Assembly: GCA_035711805.1 (NCBI GenBank)
Contig: DASTBV010000065.1
Coordinates: forward strand, 9,585 to 73,584
DNA from: Gp6-AA40 sp035711805
GTDB taxonomy: Bacteria > Acidobacteriota > Vicinamibacteria > Vicinamibacterales > UBA2999
Direction of reading: 5' to 3'
DNA: 64,000 nucleotides
This document shows, piece by piece, positions 47,039-55,841 of the stretch; position 1 is the stretch's first letter, and each line of letters starts with the position of its first letter. Below the pieces are notes generated by a model that had not been told where the DNA came from, searched no databases, and saw only the letters and a list, made by a program, of their open reading frames with translations. The translations under genes were made by a program, and so were the position numbers.

Positions 47039-47092
47039 CGTGGGGCGAGCCTTTCAGGCTCGCCTCGCCAACCCGAAGGGTTCGCGCCACGG
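47039..47092. repeat. GCGAGCCT...AGGCTCGC palindrome, copy 2
   Basis: GCGAGCCT-ttc-AGGCTCGC (47045-47063) lies within GTGG...CCAC, with a further AACCC-gaa-GGGTT hairpin. It is related to 33819-33916 and again lies between convergent genes. Confidence 0.8.
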
Positions 47093-47137
47093 GGCAGAAA
47101 TCCGCGCTGGCGGGTTCGAAGTTTCTGCGTACTCGGC

Positions 47138-47722
47138 CTACCCCCGGCGTCGCGCGTTTTGCGCACGCAGGGCGGTGTCGAGCCGGGCGATGACGTCGGA
47201 AAGCCGCTGTTTCGCGCTGGTGAGCACGGCCTGGGCCGCGACGATGTCACCCGCCTCGCTGGCCACGCCCGCTTTTTGCATTTCCGCTGTGGCTGTCGCA
47301 ATGGCGCGGCGGGTATCGGTGAGGAGGCGGCGCGGCAGGCGTGTCTTTTCAGCCGTGGCGAGCCGTCCGTTCGCCTGTGTCAGGAGGACGCTGACTTCCA
47401 TCGTCGCGCGATCGACTTCGGCGCGGAGTTTGCCCTGGGTCTCGGCGGAGATGCGCGCGGCGTTCTGCGCATGTTCGCGGCTTTCGAGGGCGTGGTTGAG
47501 CGCCAGCCGGTAGTCGCGCTGATCGACCGCCTGCGTCGCGGCGGTCAGCGACGCGGTCGCGGCGGTGAATTCCTCCGCGGCATAGCGCTCGGCGCCGGCG
47601 GCGCGGGCCGCGTCGATGGCGCCCTGCGCCTGATCCATTTCCTTGTGTGGGGGAGTGCCGCATGCCGTCAAGAGCAGCAGCAGCAGCGCGAGCGCCGATG
47701 CTCGCAGCGGACGAACCTGCAT
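47138..47722 (-). CDS. DUF4398-type lipoprotein
   Basis: This 194-residue protein has a lipobox LTACG (Cys after a long Leu run). The mature part is almost wholly alpha-helical and Ala-rich (EMDQAQGAIDAARAAGAERY). This resembles DUF4398 lipoproteins, which may form coiled rods at the outer membrane. The ATG at 47722 begins the signal peptide and is 19 bases from the divergent radC start. Confidence 0.8.
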   Translation of the reverse strand: MQVRPLRASALALLLLLLTACGTPPHKEMDQAQGAIDAARAAGAERYAAEEFTAATASLTAATQAVDQRDYRLALNHALESREHAQNAARISAETQGKLRAEVDRATMEVSVLLTQANGRLATAEKTRLPRRLLTDTRRAIATATAEMQKAGVASEAGDIVAAQAVLTSAKQRLSDVIARLDTALRAQNARRRG

Positions 47723-47741
47723 CAGAGTCTGAGTATAGACG

Positions 47742-48425
47742 ATGAAAGACGTGGCGCCACACGATCGCCCGCGCGAAAAGCTCGAACGGCTCGGTGCGTC
47801 GGCACTCGGCGACAACGAATTGCTCGCCCTGGTGCTGGGCAGCGGATCGCGCGACCGCGACGTACTCGACGTCTCGAACACCGTGCTCGAGCAACGCGGC
47901 GGCCTCTATGGGCTCACACGCTCGACGGCAGCCGACCTGCGCGCGATTTCCGGTGTCGGCGCCGCCCGCGCCGCACAGGTACTGGCGGCAGTGGAGCTCG
48001 GGCGACGGACGCTGATGCGTACGCACGGCGATCGGCCGCGGCTGAACACGCCGCGTCAGCTGGCGTCGCATCTGCTGCCGCAGCACGGCTCCCGGCCCGT
48101 GGAGCAGTTCGGCATCGTCCTGCTCGATACCAAACACCGGCTGATCCAGATCAGGCTCGTGTCGAGCGGCTCGCTGGACTCGACGGTCGCGCATCCGCGC
48201 GAGGTGTTCCGCGACGCGATCGCCGGCCGCGCGGCGGCCATCGTCCTGTTCCACAACCATCCGTCCGGTGATCCGCGGCCGAGCGGCGACGACGTGGCGC
48301 TGACGGCGCGGCTGGTCGAGGCGGGACAGGTCATCGGGATCGACGTGCTCGACCACCTGATACTCGCGGACCAGCGCTACTACTCGTTCGCCGAAGCCGG
48401 ACAGCTGCCTCGTGCAGATGGCTGA
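47742..48425 (+). CDS. radC: RadC family JAMM protein
   Basis: This is a 227-residue protein. An N-terminal helix-hairpin-helix region (RPREKLERLGASALGDNELL, GVGAARAAQVLAAVELGRR) precedes the JAMM metal site HNHPSGDPRPSGDD near residue 170. It was long named a DNA repair protein; its biochemical role remains unclear. Length matches the family. Confidence 0.93.
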   Translation: MKDVAPHDRPREKLERLGASALGDNELLALVLGSGSRDRDVLDVSNTVLEQRGGLYGLTRSTAADLRAISGVGAARAAQVLAAVELGRRTLMRTHGDRPRLNTPRQLASHLLPQHGSRPVEQFGIVLLDTKHRLIQIRLVSSGSLDSTVAHPREVFRDAIAGRAAAIVLFHNHPSGDPRPSGDDVALTARLVEAGQVIGIDVLDHLILADQRYYSFAEAGQLPRADG

Positions 48426-48451
48426 CGACGCGCCGACTTCGGTAAGATGGG

Positions 48452-49747
48452 TTGGATTTGCGGATTCTGTACTTCGATTGCTTCGCGGGCGCTTCGGGCG
48501 ACATGGTCCTCGGTGCGCTGATCGACGCCGGCGTGCCGCTCGACGACATCCGCCGTGCCCTCGGTTCTCTCGCGATAACGCCGGACTCGGTCTGGACGGA
48601 ACAGGTGGTGCGTGCCGGGGTGCGCGCCACGAAGTTCTGCGTGCGTGGTGAAGATCCCGGCTCCGCGTACGTCGACGAGCATGCGCACGCCCACGTCCAC
48701 GCGCACGGCCGTCATGAACACCACGCGCACGATCACCACGGCCACGAATCAGCGCAGGCCCACAGCCATGCGCAGCCGCATCATCACGTGCATCGGACGC
48801 TGGCCGAGATCACCACGCTGATCGAGGGATCCGCGCTGAGCCCGGCCGGTAAGGCGCGCGCGACGGATCTGTTTCTGCAACTCGGCGCCGCCGAGGCTGC
48901 GATTCACGGCACCACCCTCGAGCAGGTTCACCTGCACGAGGTGGGCGCTCTCGATTCCATCATCGACATCGTCGGCGCCGTGTACGCGCTCGAGTCACTC
49001 GGCGCCGATCGCATCGTGGCGTCGCCCTTGAACGTCGGCAGCGGCAGCATCAGGTCGGCTCACGGCGTCTATCCGGTGCCCGCGCCGGCGACGCTTCGTC
49101 TGCTCCAGGGCGCGCCGATCTATTCCGGTCCGCAGAAGGCGGAGATGGTCACGCCCACCGGGGCGCTGCTCGTGAAATCCTACGCCTCCGAGTTCGGCAC
49201 GATCCCGGCAATGAAGGTCAGCGCGGTGGGGTACGGCGCCGGCAGCCGCGACTTTCCCGAGACGCCGAACGTCCTTCGCGTGCTGATTGGTGAGGCGGAT
49301 CGAACGGCGCCTTCGGCGTCCGTCGTGGTCATCGAAGCCGATATCGACGACATGAACCCGCAGATCTTCGGCGTGGTCATGGACACCTTGCTGGCCGAGG
49401 GCGCGCTGGATGTGTTCTATACGCCGATTCAGATGAAGAAGAATCGTCCTGGAATCCTCCTCACGGTGATTGCTGCGCCCGACGCGCGGGAGCGTCTGAC
49501 CGCGACGATCTTCCGCGAGACGACGACGATTGGCGTGCGGTACCGCGAGATGGCGCGTGAATGTCTCGACCGCGAGGACGTCACCGTCCAGACGGCGCTG
49601 GGCGCCGTCCGCGTCAAGGTGGCGCGGCGGGACGGCCGCGTGCTGAACGCCTCCCCGGAATTCGAGGACTGCGTGCGGATCGCCCGCGAACACAACGTAC
49701 CCGTGAAGGAGGTCCAGGCCCTGGCCACCAAGGCGTTTCTCTCATGA
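48452..49747 (+). CDS. larC: LarC nickel-pincer cofactor biosynthesis protein
   Basis: This 431-residue protein starts at TTG 48452 (TTG 48458 also fits). ILYFDCFAGASGDMVLGALI is the LarC N-terminus. A His-rich loop at about 76-115 (HAHAHVHAHGRHEHHAHDHH) may hold nickel, and VHLHEVGALDSIIDIVG and EADIDDMNPQ follow. LarC inserts nickel into the lactate-racemase pincer cofactor. In Lactiplantibacillus it is made by a ribosomal frameshift; here one continuous frame codes it. No larA, larB or larE is nearby. The stop overlaps metG (ATGA). Confidence 0.92.
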   Translation: MDLRILYFDCFAGASGDMVLGALIDAGVPLDDIRRALGSLAITPDSVWTEQVVRAGVRATKFCVRGEDPGSAYVDEHAHAHVHAHGRHEHHAHDHHGHESAQAHSHAQPHHHVHRTLAEITTLIEGSALSPAGKARATDLFLQLGAAEAAIHGTTLEQVHLHEVGALDSIIDIVGAVYALESLGADRIVASPLNVGSGSIRSAHGVYPVPAPATLRLLQGAPIYSGPQKAEMVTPTGALLVKSYASEFGTIPAMKVSAVGYGAGSRDFPETPNVLRVLIGEADRTAPSASVVVIEADIDDMNPQIFGVVMDTLLAEGALDVFYTPIQMKKNRPGILLTVIAAPDARERLTATIFRETTTIGVRYREMARECLDREDVTVQTALGAVRVKVARRDGRVLNASPEFEDCVRIAREHNVPVKEVQALATKAFLS

Positions 49748-51792
49748 AGCCGTCTTTCGTCACGACTCCCATCTACTACATCAACGCCCGTCCACACATC
49801 GGCCACGCCTACACGACGATGCTCGCCGACGCAGTCGCGCGGTCGCGCCGGCTGCTGGGCGACGACGTGTTCTTCATGACCGGCACCGACGAGCACGGAC
49901 AGAAAGTCGAGCGGGCCGCTCAGAAAGCGGGCATGAAGACGGAGATGTTCGCGGAGCAGACCGCCGCGCATTTCCGGCAAATGAGCCGCGACCTCAATAT
50001 CTCGAACGACGACTTCATCCGGACAACGGAGCCGAGGCATCACCGGGCGGCGCAGGAAATCTGGCGGCGCGTCGCCGCGAACGGCGACATCTACAAGGGT
50101 GAATACGAAGGTTGGTACTGCACCGTCGATGAAGTCTTCGTGCCCGAGACACAGCTGCTGGACGGGAAATGTCCGACTTGCGGCGGGAAGGTCGAGCGGC
50201 TGAAGGAGGAGAGCTACTACTTCCGGCTCTCCAAGTATCAGCAGCCGCTGCTCGACTTCTACGCCGCGAACCCCGACTTCCTGCAGCCCGCGTTCCGGCT
50301 GAACGAGGTGCGAACGTTCGTCGAGGCAGGATTGCAGGACCTGAGCATCAGCCGGACGTCGTTTTCGTGGGGCGTCCCCGTTCCCGACGACCCGAAGCAC
50401 GTGATGTACGTGTGGTTCGACGCGTTGACCAACTACCTGACAGTGCTCGGTTTCGGCAGCGGCGACGACAGCCGCGTGCAGCGATTCTGGCCGACGGTCA
50501 CGCATCTGGTCGGCAAGGAGATCGTTCGTCAGCATGCGCTGTACTGGCCGGCGTTCCTGATGTCGGCCGGGTTGCCGCCGCCGCACCGCATCGTCGCCCA
50601 CGGATGGTGGCTGATGGGCGGCGCCAAGATGTCGAAGTCGGCGGGCAACGTGGCCCGGTATCAGGACTACGTGAGCGTCTTCGGCGTCGATGCGCTGCGC
50701 TACTTCGTGATGCGCGAGATGCCGCTCGGCGGGGACGCCAACTTCTCCGACGAAGGGATCCTCACGCGGTTCAACGCCGATCTGGCCAACGACCTCGGCA
50801 ACCTGGTGAGCCGGGCGACCACGATGGTGCAGCGCTACTGCGGCGGCGTGGTGCCGGAATCGAACCCGGCGCGGCGCGACGATCTGGATGCCGGCCTGGT
50901 GGCGCGCATCGATCAAGCCATCGGCGCGGTCGTCCGCCAGTTCGACGCGATCCAGATCACGGGTGCCCTGCAGGACGCCTGGGAGCTGATCCGCGCCGTC
51001 AACCAGTACATCGTGAAGCGCGAACCGTGGGCGCTCGCCAAGAAGCCCGAACAGCGGGCAACGTTGGAGGCCACCCTCTATCACGCGGCCGATGCGCTGC
51101 GCGTGACCGCGGCCCTGATCGATCCGGTGATGCCCGGTGCGGCCGAACGGATTCGCCGCATGCTGGGGATCCAGCAGGAGCCGTGGACCGCCTTGAAGGC
51201 CGGCACGCTCGCCCCCGGGACCCGGCTTGGTACGATCGAACCGTTGTTTCCACGCATTGAAAAGACGCTCGAGGAGCTGCGCGCGATGGCAGATACGGAG
51301 ACTCCGCCCCCCGATCAGACCCCTGCGGCCCAACCAGGTGCCCTGGCGTCCCCTGTTGCGCCGCCCGTCGTCGCCGGCGCGGCGGCGCTTCCGCCGCCGG
51401 GTCCGCCTTCCGCCTCCGCGCCGGGCGCTACGGCGGACAAGAAAGGCGGGCACGACGAAGGGGATGTACGGCTGTCGATCGACGAATTCATGAAGGTCGA
51501 ACTTCGGGTGGCGAAGGTGCTCGAGGCGGAGTCGGTTCCGAAGTCGAAGAAGCTGATCAAGATGCGCGTTGACGTCGGCACCGAGCAGCGGACGATCGTC
51601 GCCGGCATTGCCGAGGCGTATCAGCCCGATCAGCTGATCGGACGCACGATCGTGATCGTCGCGAACCTGAAGCCGGCGAAGTTGATGGGGATCGAATCGA
51701 ACGGGATGGTTCTCGCGGCAAGCGTCGAGGGAGGTGCGCCGACGCTGCTGTCCGTGGATCCCTCGATGCCGCCGGGAACGAGAGTGCGCTAA
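49744..51792 (+). CDS. metG: methionyl-tRNA synthetase with C-terminal tRNA-binding domain
   Basis: This is a 682-residue class I synthetase. HIGH is HIGHAYT (18-24), a zinc knuckle has CPTCGG near 140, and KMSKS starts at Lys295. The anticodon-binding helices run to about 530. An Ala/Pro linker (530-570) then leads to an OB-fold tRNA-binding domain (FMKVELRVAKVLEAESVPKS). Part of the linker is coded by a dispersed palindrome at 51401-51438. The start overlaps the larC stop. Confidence 0.96.
   Translation: MKPSFVTTPIYYINARPHIGHAYTTMLADAVARSRRLLGDDVFFMTGTDEHGQKVERAAQKAGMKTEMFAEQTAAHFRQMSRDLNISNDDFIRTTEPRHHRAAQEIWRRVAANGDIYKGEYEGWYCTVDEVFVPETQLLDGKCPTCGGKVERLKEESYYFRLSKYQQPLLDFYAANPDFLQPAFRLNEVRTFVEAGLQDLSISRTSFSWGVPVPDDPKHVMYVWFDALTNYLTVLGFGSGDDSRVQRFWPTVTHLVGKEIVRQHALYWPAFLMSAGLPPPHRIVAHGWWLMGGAKMSKSAGNVARYQDYVSVFGVDALRYFVMREMPLGGDANFSDEGILTRFNADLANDLGNLVSRATTMVQRYCGGVVPESNPARRDDLDAGLVARIDQAIGAVVRQFDAIQITGALQDAWELIRAVNQYIVKREPWALAKKPEQRATLEATLYHAADALRVTAALIDPVMPGAAERIRRMLGIQQEPWTALKAGTLAPGTRLGTIEPLFPRIEKTLEELRAMADTETPPPDQTPAAQPGALASPVAPPVVAGAAALPPPGPPSASAPGATADKKGGHDEGDVRLSIDEFMKVELRVAKVLEAESVPKSKKLIKMRVDVGTEQRTIVAGIAEAYQPDQLIGRTIVIVANLKPAKLMGIESNGMVLAASVEGGAPTLLSVDPSMPPGTRVR
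51401..51438 (+). repeat. dispersed GTCCGCC palindrome inside metG, copy 7
   Basis: GTCCGCC (51401-51407) and GGCGGAC (51432-51438) frame a GC-rich loop. They encode about residues 553-565 of the MetG linker, read in frame without a stop. Confidence 0.6.
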
Positions 51793-51796
51793 GCAC

Positions 51797-52576
51797 TTGA
51801 TCGATTCCCATTGCCACATCGCCGGGCCGGAATTCGCCGGCGATCTCGATGCCGTGGTTGCGCGTGCGACCGCCGCCGGGCTGACCCACGCGCTGGTCAT
51901 CCTTGCCGCAGACGACCAGCCGGAGATTGAACAGGCGCAGGCCGTCGCCGGATTGTGGAGCGGCGTCCGGTTTTCGATCGGCGTGCATCCGCATGCGGCG
52001 GGGAAGTTTGCGGCCAACCCCGAAGAGGCGGCACGCGCCGTGGCGGCGGCGATCGACGGGCAGCCGCTGACCCGCGGCCTGGGCGAGATCGGACTCGACT
52101 ACCACTACGATTTCTCGCCGCGGGACATCCAGCAGACGGTGTTCCGCAGCCAGATTGCGCTGGCGCGCGATCGCCGCCTTCCGATCGTCATTCACACGCG
52201 CGAGGCGGAGGACGACACGTTCCGCATTCTCGCAGAGGAGCAGGCGGCTGAGGTGCCCGTCGTGCTGCACTGCTTTACCGGCGATCGGGCGATGGCACGC
52301 CGCGCGCTCGAGGCCGGATACGACCTGTCGCTGGCCGGCATCGTCACGTTTCCACGCGCGACGGAACTGCAGGAAGTGGCCCGCCTGGTTCCACTCGACC
52401 GGTTGCTCATCGAGACCGACAGCCCCTTTCTGGCGCCCGTGCCGCATCGCGGCACGCGCAACGAACCGGCCAACGTCGTCCAGGTGGCCGAAACGATTGC
52501 CGGGCTCAAGGGCACGACGCGTGAGGCGGTCGCCGCCGCCACGTCGGCCAACTTTGTACGGATATTCGCGCCCTGA
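51797..52576 (+). CDS. TatD family metal-dependent hydrolase
   Basis: This 259-residue TIM-barrel nuclease starts at TTG 51797, four bases after metG. Metal ligands are in IDSHCH, GEIGLDYHYD, VIHTREAEDD, LHCFTGD and ETDSPFL. Family members act as 3'-5' DNA exonucleases. metG-tatD adjacency is common in bacteria. Confidence 0.92.
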   Translation: MIDSHCHIAGPEFAGDLDAVVARATAAGLTHALVILAADDQPEIEQAQAVAGLWSGVRFSIGVHPHAAGKFAANPEEAARAVAAAIDGQPLTRGLGEIGLDYHYDFSPRDIQQTVFRSQIALARDRRLPIVIHTREAEDDTFRILAEEQAAEVPVVLHCFTGDRAMARRALEAGYDLSLAGIVTFPRATELQEVARLVPLDRLLIETDSPFLAPVPHRGTRNEPANVVQVAETIAGLKGTTREAVAAATSANFVRIFAP

Positions 52577-52654
52577 CGGCGGCAGACGGGCCGGGTTGAC
52601 GGCGCCCGCGCCGCGACGCTCTCCGTCGCGATATATTTAGGTTCGACAAACATC

Positions 52655-53659
52655 TTGAATCCAGCAGCGCCGAACCCTTCCGCAGCGACGCTTGCCCAGC
52701 TGTTCGAGCCGATTCGCGACGACCTTCGCGAAGTCGAGCGCGAGTTCACGCGGCACGTCCAGTCGCAGGTCAGTGTCATCCCCGCGATCGGCAGCTACAT
52801 TCAGGATGGCGGCGGCAAGCGGATCCGCCCGGCGGTGCTGCTGATGGCCGCGCGGATGGCGGGGTACACCGGCGAGCGGGCGGTTCTCTACGCGTCGGTC
52901 ATCGAATTCATCCACACGGCGACGCTCGTCCACGACGACATCATCGACGAATCCGACATGCGCCGCGGCCGTGACGCGGTGCATACGCGCTACGGCAACC
53001 ACATCACGGTGCTGTTCGGCGACTTCCTGTACCTGAAGTCGATGTCGCTGGCGCTGACCCACGACACGCTCGATATCGTCAGGCTGCTGTGCGACGTGAC
53101 GCTGCGCATCGTCGAGGGCGAAATCTACCAGCTGACCAAGACCGGCGCTGTCGATCTGAGCGAGGAGGAGCACTTCGACATCGTGCGTCGGAAGACGGCG
53201 CTGCTGTTTGCCGGCTCGGCCAGGATCGGCGGCATGCTCGGGCAGACGACGCGCGAGCAGCAGGAGGCGTTGTGGGACTACGGCCTCAACATCGGCATGG
53301 CGTTCCAGGTCGTCGACGATCTGCTTGATTTCACCGGCGAGCAGGGGGCGCTCGGCAAGCCCGTTGGCGGCGACCTGCGCGAAGGCAAGATGACGCTGCC
53401 CGTCATTCACCTCTACGCCGGCGGCGAGGAGCGTGCACAGGCACTGCTGCGCCGCGTGGTGGATGCGCGTTCGGTGTCGGCCGACGAGTGGCGGGAGATT
53501 CGCGCCCTCCTCACGCAGACTCGATCGCTCGAGTATGCACAGCGGACCGCCGCCGCCTTTGTCGAGCGCGCCAAGAAGGCGCTGCACGTGTTTCCGCCGT
53601 CCGAGGCGCGCGACGCGCTGCTGTACCTGCCTGATTACGTCGTTTCAAGAGACCGATAA
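52655..53659 (+). CDS. polyprenyl synthetase family protein
   Basis: This 334-residue all-helical prenyltransferase starts at TTG 52655. The first Asp-rich motif is LVHDDIIDES (94-98) and the second is VVDDLLDF (221-225). GGGKRIRPAVLL binds isopentenyl diphosphate. It is probably a long-chain (octaprenyl type) synthase for quinones; chain length cannot be fixed here. The TAA stop is inside the first unit of a heptamer array. Confidence 0.92.
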   Translation: MNPAAPNPSAATLAQLFEPIRDDLREVEREFTRHVQSQVSVIPAIGSYIQDGGGKRIRPAVLLMAARMAGYTGERAVLYASVIEFIHTATLVHDDIIDESDMRRGRDAVHTRYGNHITVLFGDFLYLKSMSLALTHDTLDIVRLLCDVTLRIVEGEIYQLTKTGAVDLSEEEHFDIVRRKTALLFAGSARIGGMLGQTTREQQEALWDYGLNIGMAFQVVDDLLDFTGEQGALGKPVGGDLREGKMTLPVIHLYAGGEERAQALLRRVVDARSVSADEWREIRALLTQTRSLEYAQRTAAAFVERAKKALHVFPPSEARDALLYLPDYVVSRDR

Positions 53660-53737
53660 TTCAGAATTCAGAATGCAGAATGCAAACACTCTTTGCATTT
53701 TGCATTCTGCATTCTGCATTCTGCATTCTGAATTACT
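53657..53737. repeat. ATTCTGC / ATTCTGA heptamer array, second copy
   Basis: ATTCAGA and ATGCAGA units form the left arm. After CAAACACTCTTTG the right arm runs ATTCTGC four times and ends CTGAATTACTG. It begins in the stop codon of the prenyl synthase gene and ends 12 bases before ligA. Its right arm nearly equals that of 39600-39640. Confidence 0.9.
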
Positions 53738-53749
53738 GCGTCAGTCCCC

Positions 53750-55822
53750 ATGAACGCTGCCGATCGCGTCGCCGAACTTCGCCGCCTGATTCGCTACCAC
53801 GAAGAGCGCTACTACATCCTCGCCTCGCCGGAGGTGTCCGACGCGGAGTTCGATGCGCTGATGCACGAGCTCGAGCGGCTGGAGGCAGAGAACCCCGATC
53901 TGGTCACCGTCGATTCGCCGACGCGGCGCGTCGGCGGACGCGTGGATGCCGGCTTCGAGACCGTCGAGCATCTCGAACCGATGCTCAGTCTCGACAATGC
54001 CTACAACGAAGAAGAGCTGCGGGCGTTCGACGATCGTGTACGCCGTGGCCTCGACGCGGCAGGGACGCCAGCCGACGCGGTGGACTACGTTGCGGAGCTG
54101 AAGATCGACGGCGTCAGCATCGCGCTGACCTACATCGACGGGATGCTCACGCGGGCGGCGACGCGGGGCGACGGCGTCCGCGGCGAGGACGTGACGGCGA
54201 ACGTCCGCACCGTGCGCGCGATTCCGCTGCGGCTCGGCGCGGGCGCGCCGTCCGGCCGGATCGAGGTCCGCGGGGAAGTGTATCTGCCACGGAAGGCGTT
54301 CGAGCGCATCAACGCCGAGCGTGAGCAACTGGAAGAACCGTTGTTTGCCAACCCGCGCAACGCCGCGGCCGGTACGCTGCGGAATCTCGATCCGGGGCTG
54401 GTTGCCAAACGCGGATTGAGCGCGCTGACCTACCAGCTCGTGACAGCGGCTGAGGCGGGAACCCGCCATTCCGAGATCCTGAAACGGCTGCGTGAATGGG
54501 GACTGCCGGTCGAAGCCCACTGGCAGCACTGCATTGGCGTCGACGCCTTGGTTGCGTTCGTCGCGGAATGGGCGGAGCGCCGTCGCTCGCTGCCGTTCGA
54601 TACCGACGGCATCGTGATCAAGGTCGACTCGTACAACCAGCGCCGCGCCCTGGGAGCCACGAGCAAATTCCCGCGCTGGGCAACCGCCTTCAAGTTCCCC
54701 GCCGAACAGAAGACGACGCTGCTGCGCAGGATCGAGGTGAACGTCGGGCGAACAGGCGCGGTCACCCCGTTCGCGATGCTCGAACCGGTGTTCGTCGCCG
54801 GGTCGACGATCTCGATGGCGACGCTGCACAACGCCGACGATCTGGCACGCAAGGACATCCGCGAAGGCGACTGGGTGATCATCGAGAAGGCGGGCGACGT
54901 CATTCCGCGCGTCGTCGCGCCGATTCTGAGCCGGCGGCCTCCCGACAGCCAGCCATGGGTCATGCCGACGGCCTGTCCGCGCTGCGGCAGCCAGCTGGTG
55001 CGCGAGGAGGGCGAAGCGGTCTGGCGCTGCGAGAACACATCGTGTCCGGCCAAACTGCAGCGCGGCCTCGAGCATTTCGCGGCGCGCGGCGCAATGAACA
55101 TCGACGGTCTCGGCGAGTCGCTCATCGCGCAGCTCATCGCCAGCGGCCTCGTTCGCGATTATGCCGACGTGTATGCGCTGAGCGCAGGGCAGCTCGCGAA
55201 CCTGACGAGCACATCGACCCGCTCGGACGGCCGGGAGATCCAGCGCCGGTTTGGCGAGAAGAACGCCGCCAAGGTTGTCGACCAGATTGAACGAAGCAAG
55301 ACCAATGAGCTGTGGCGGCTCGTCTACGGGCTGGGAATCCGTCATGTCGGCGAACGGGGCGCCCAGGTGCTGTCACGCGCCTTCTGGTCCGTCGACGCGC
55401 TCGTCGCGGCATCGATCGAGCAGCTGCAGCAGACGCCGGAAATCGGTCCGGTCCTGGCGGAGTCGATCCGATCGTGGATGGACGAGCCACGAAACCGGGA
55501 GCTGCTGGATCGGCTGCGGGCTGCCGGTGTCCGCATGGAAGTGCCGGAATCTGAACGGACCGCGGCGCCGGCAACCGGTGCCCTGTCGGGCCGCACGTAT
55601 GTCATCACCGGGACGCTGACGGCGATGACGCGCGATCAGGCGGAAGCCGCATTGAAGCGCCTGGGGGCAAAGGTGGCCGGTTCGGTCAGCAAGAAGACGA
55701 GCGGGGTGATCGTCGGCGCCGAGCCGGGGAGCAAGGCCGAAAAGGCGCGTGAACTGGGCGTGCCGATGCTCGACGAGGCCGCCTTTCTGCACCTCATCGG
55801 TTCCGGCGCCGATAAGGCGTGA
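53750..55822 (+). CDS. ligA: NAD-dependent DNA ligase LigA
   Basis: This 690-residue ligase seals nicks in replication and repair. It has the adenylation Lys118 in AELKIDGVSIAL, the Ia region YHEERYYI for NAD binding, and the four-Cys zinc finger (CPRCGS, CENTSCPAK). Helix-hairpin-helix repeats and a C-terminal BRCT domain (GRTYVITGTLTAM) follow. All domains are in order and complete. Confidence 0.97.
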   Translation: MNAADRVAELRRLIRYHEERYYILASPEVSDAEFDALMHELERLEAENPDLVTVDSPTRRVGGRVDAGFETVEHLEPMLSLDNAYNEEELRAFDDRVRRGLDAAGTPADAVDYVAELKIDGVSIALTYIDGMLTRAATRGDGVRGEDVTANVRTVRAIPLRLGAGAPSGRIEVRGEVYLPRKAFERINAEREQLEEPLFANPRNAAAGTLRNLDPGLVAKRGLSALTYQLVTAAEAGTRHSEILKRLREWGLPVEAHWQHCIGVDALVAFVAEWAERRRSLPFDTDGIVIKVDSYNQRRALGATSKFPRWATAFKFPAEQKTTLLRRIEVNVGRTGAVTPFAMLEPVFVAGSTISMATLHNADDLARKDIREGDWVIIEKAGDVIPRVVAPILSRRPPDSQPWVMPTACPRCGSQLVREEGEAVWRCENTSCPAKLQRGLEHFAARGAMNIDGLGESLIAQLIASGLVRDYADVYALSAGQLANLTSTSTRSDGREIQRRFGEKNAAKVVDQIERSKTNELWRLVYGLGIRHVGERGAQVLSRAFWSVDALVAASIEQLQQTPEIGPVLAESIRSWMDEPRNRELLDRLRAAGVRMEVPESERTAAPATGALSGRTYVITGTLTAMTRDQAEAALKRLGAKVAGSVSKKTSGVIVGAEPGSKAEKARELGVPMLDEAAFLHLIGSGADKA

Positions 55823-55841
55823 ACCAATTTATGATCAGGAT

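Noticed and set aside
52596..52637. TTGACG and TATATT as a promoter before the prenyl synthase gene
   Set aside because: The spacing is 30 bases, far too long for a sigma-70 promoter.
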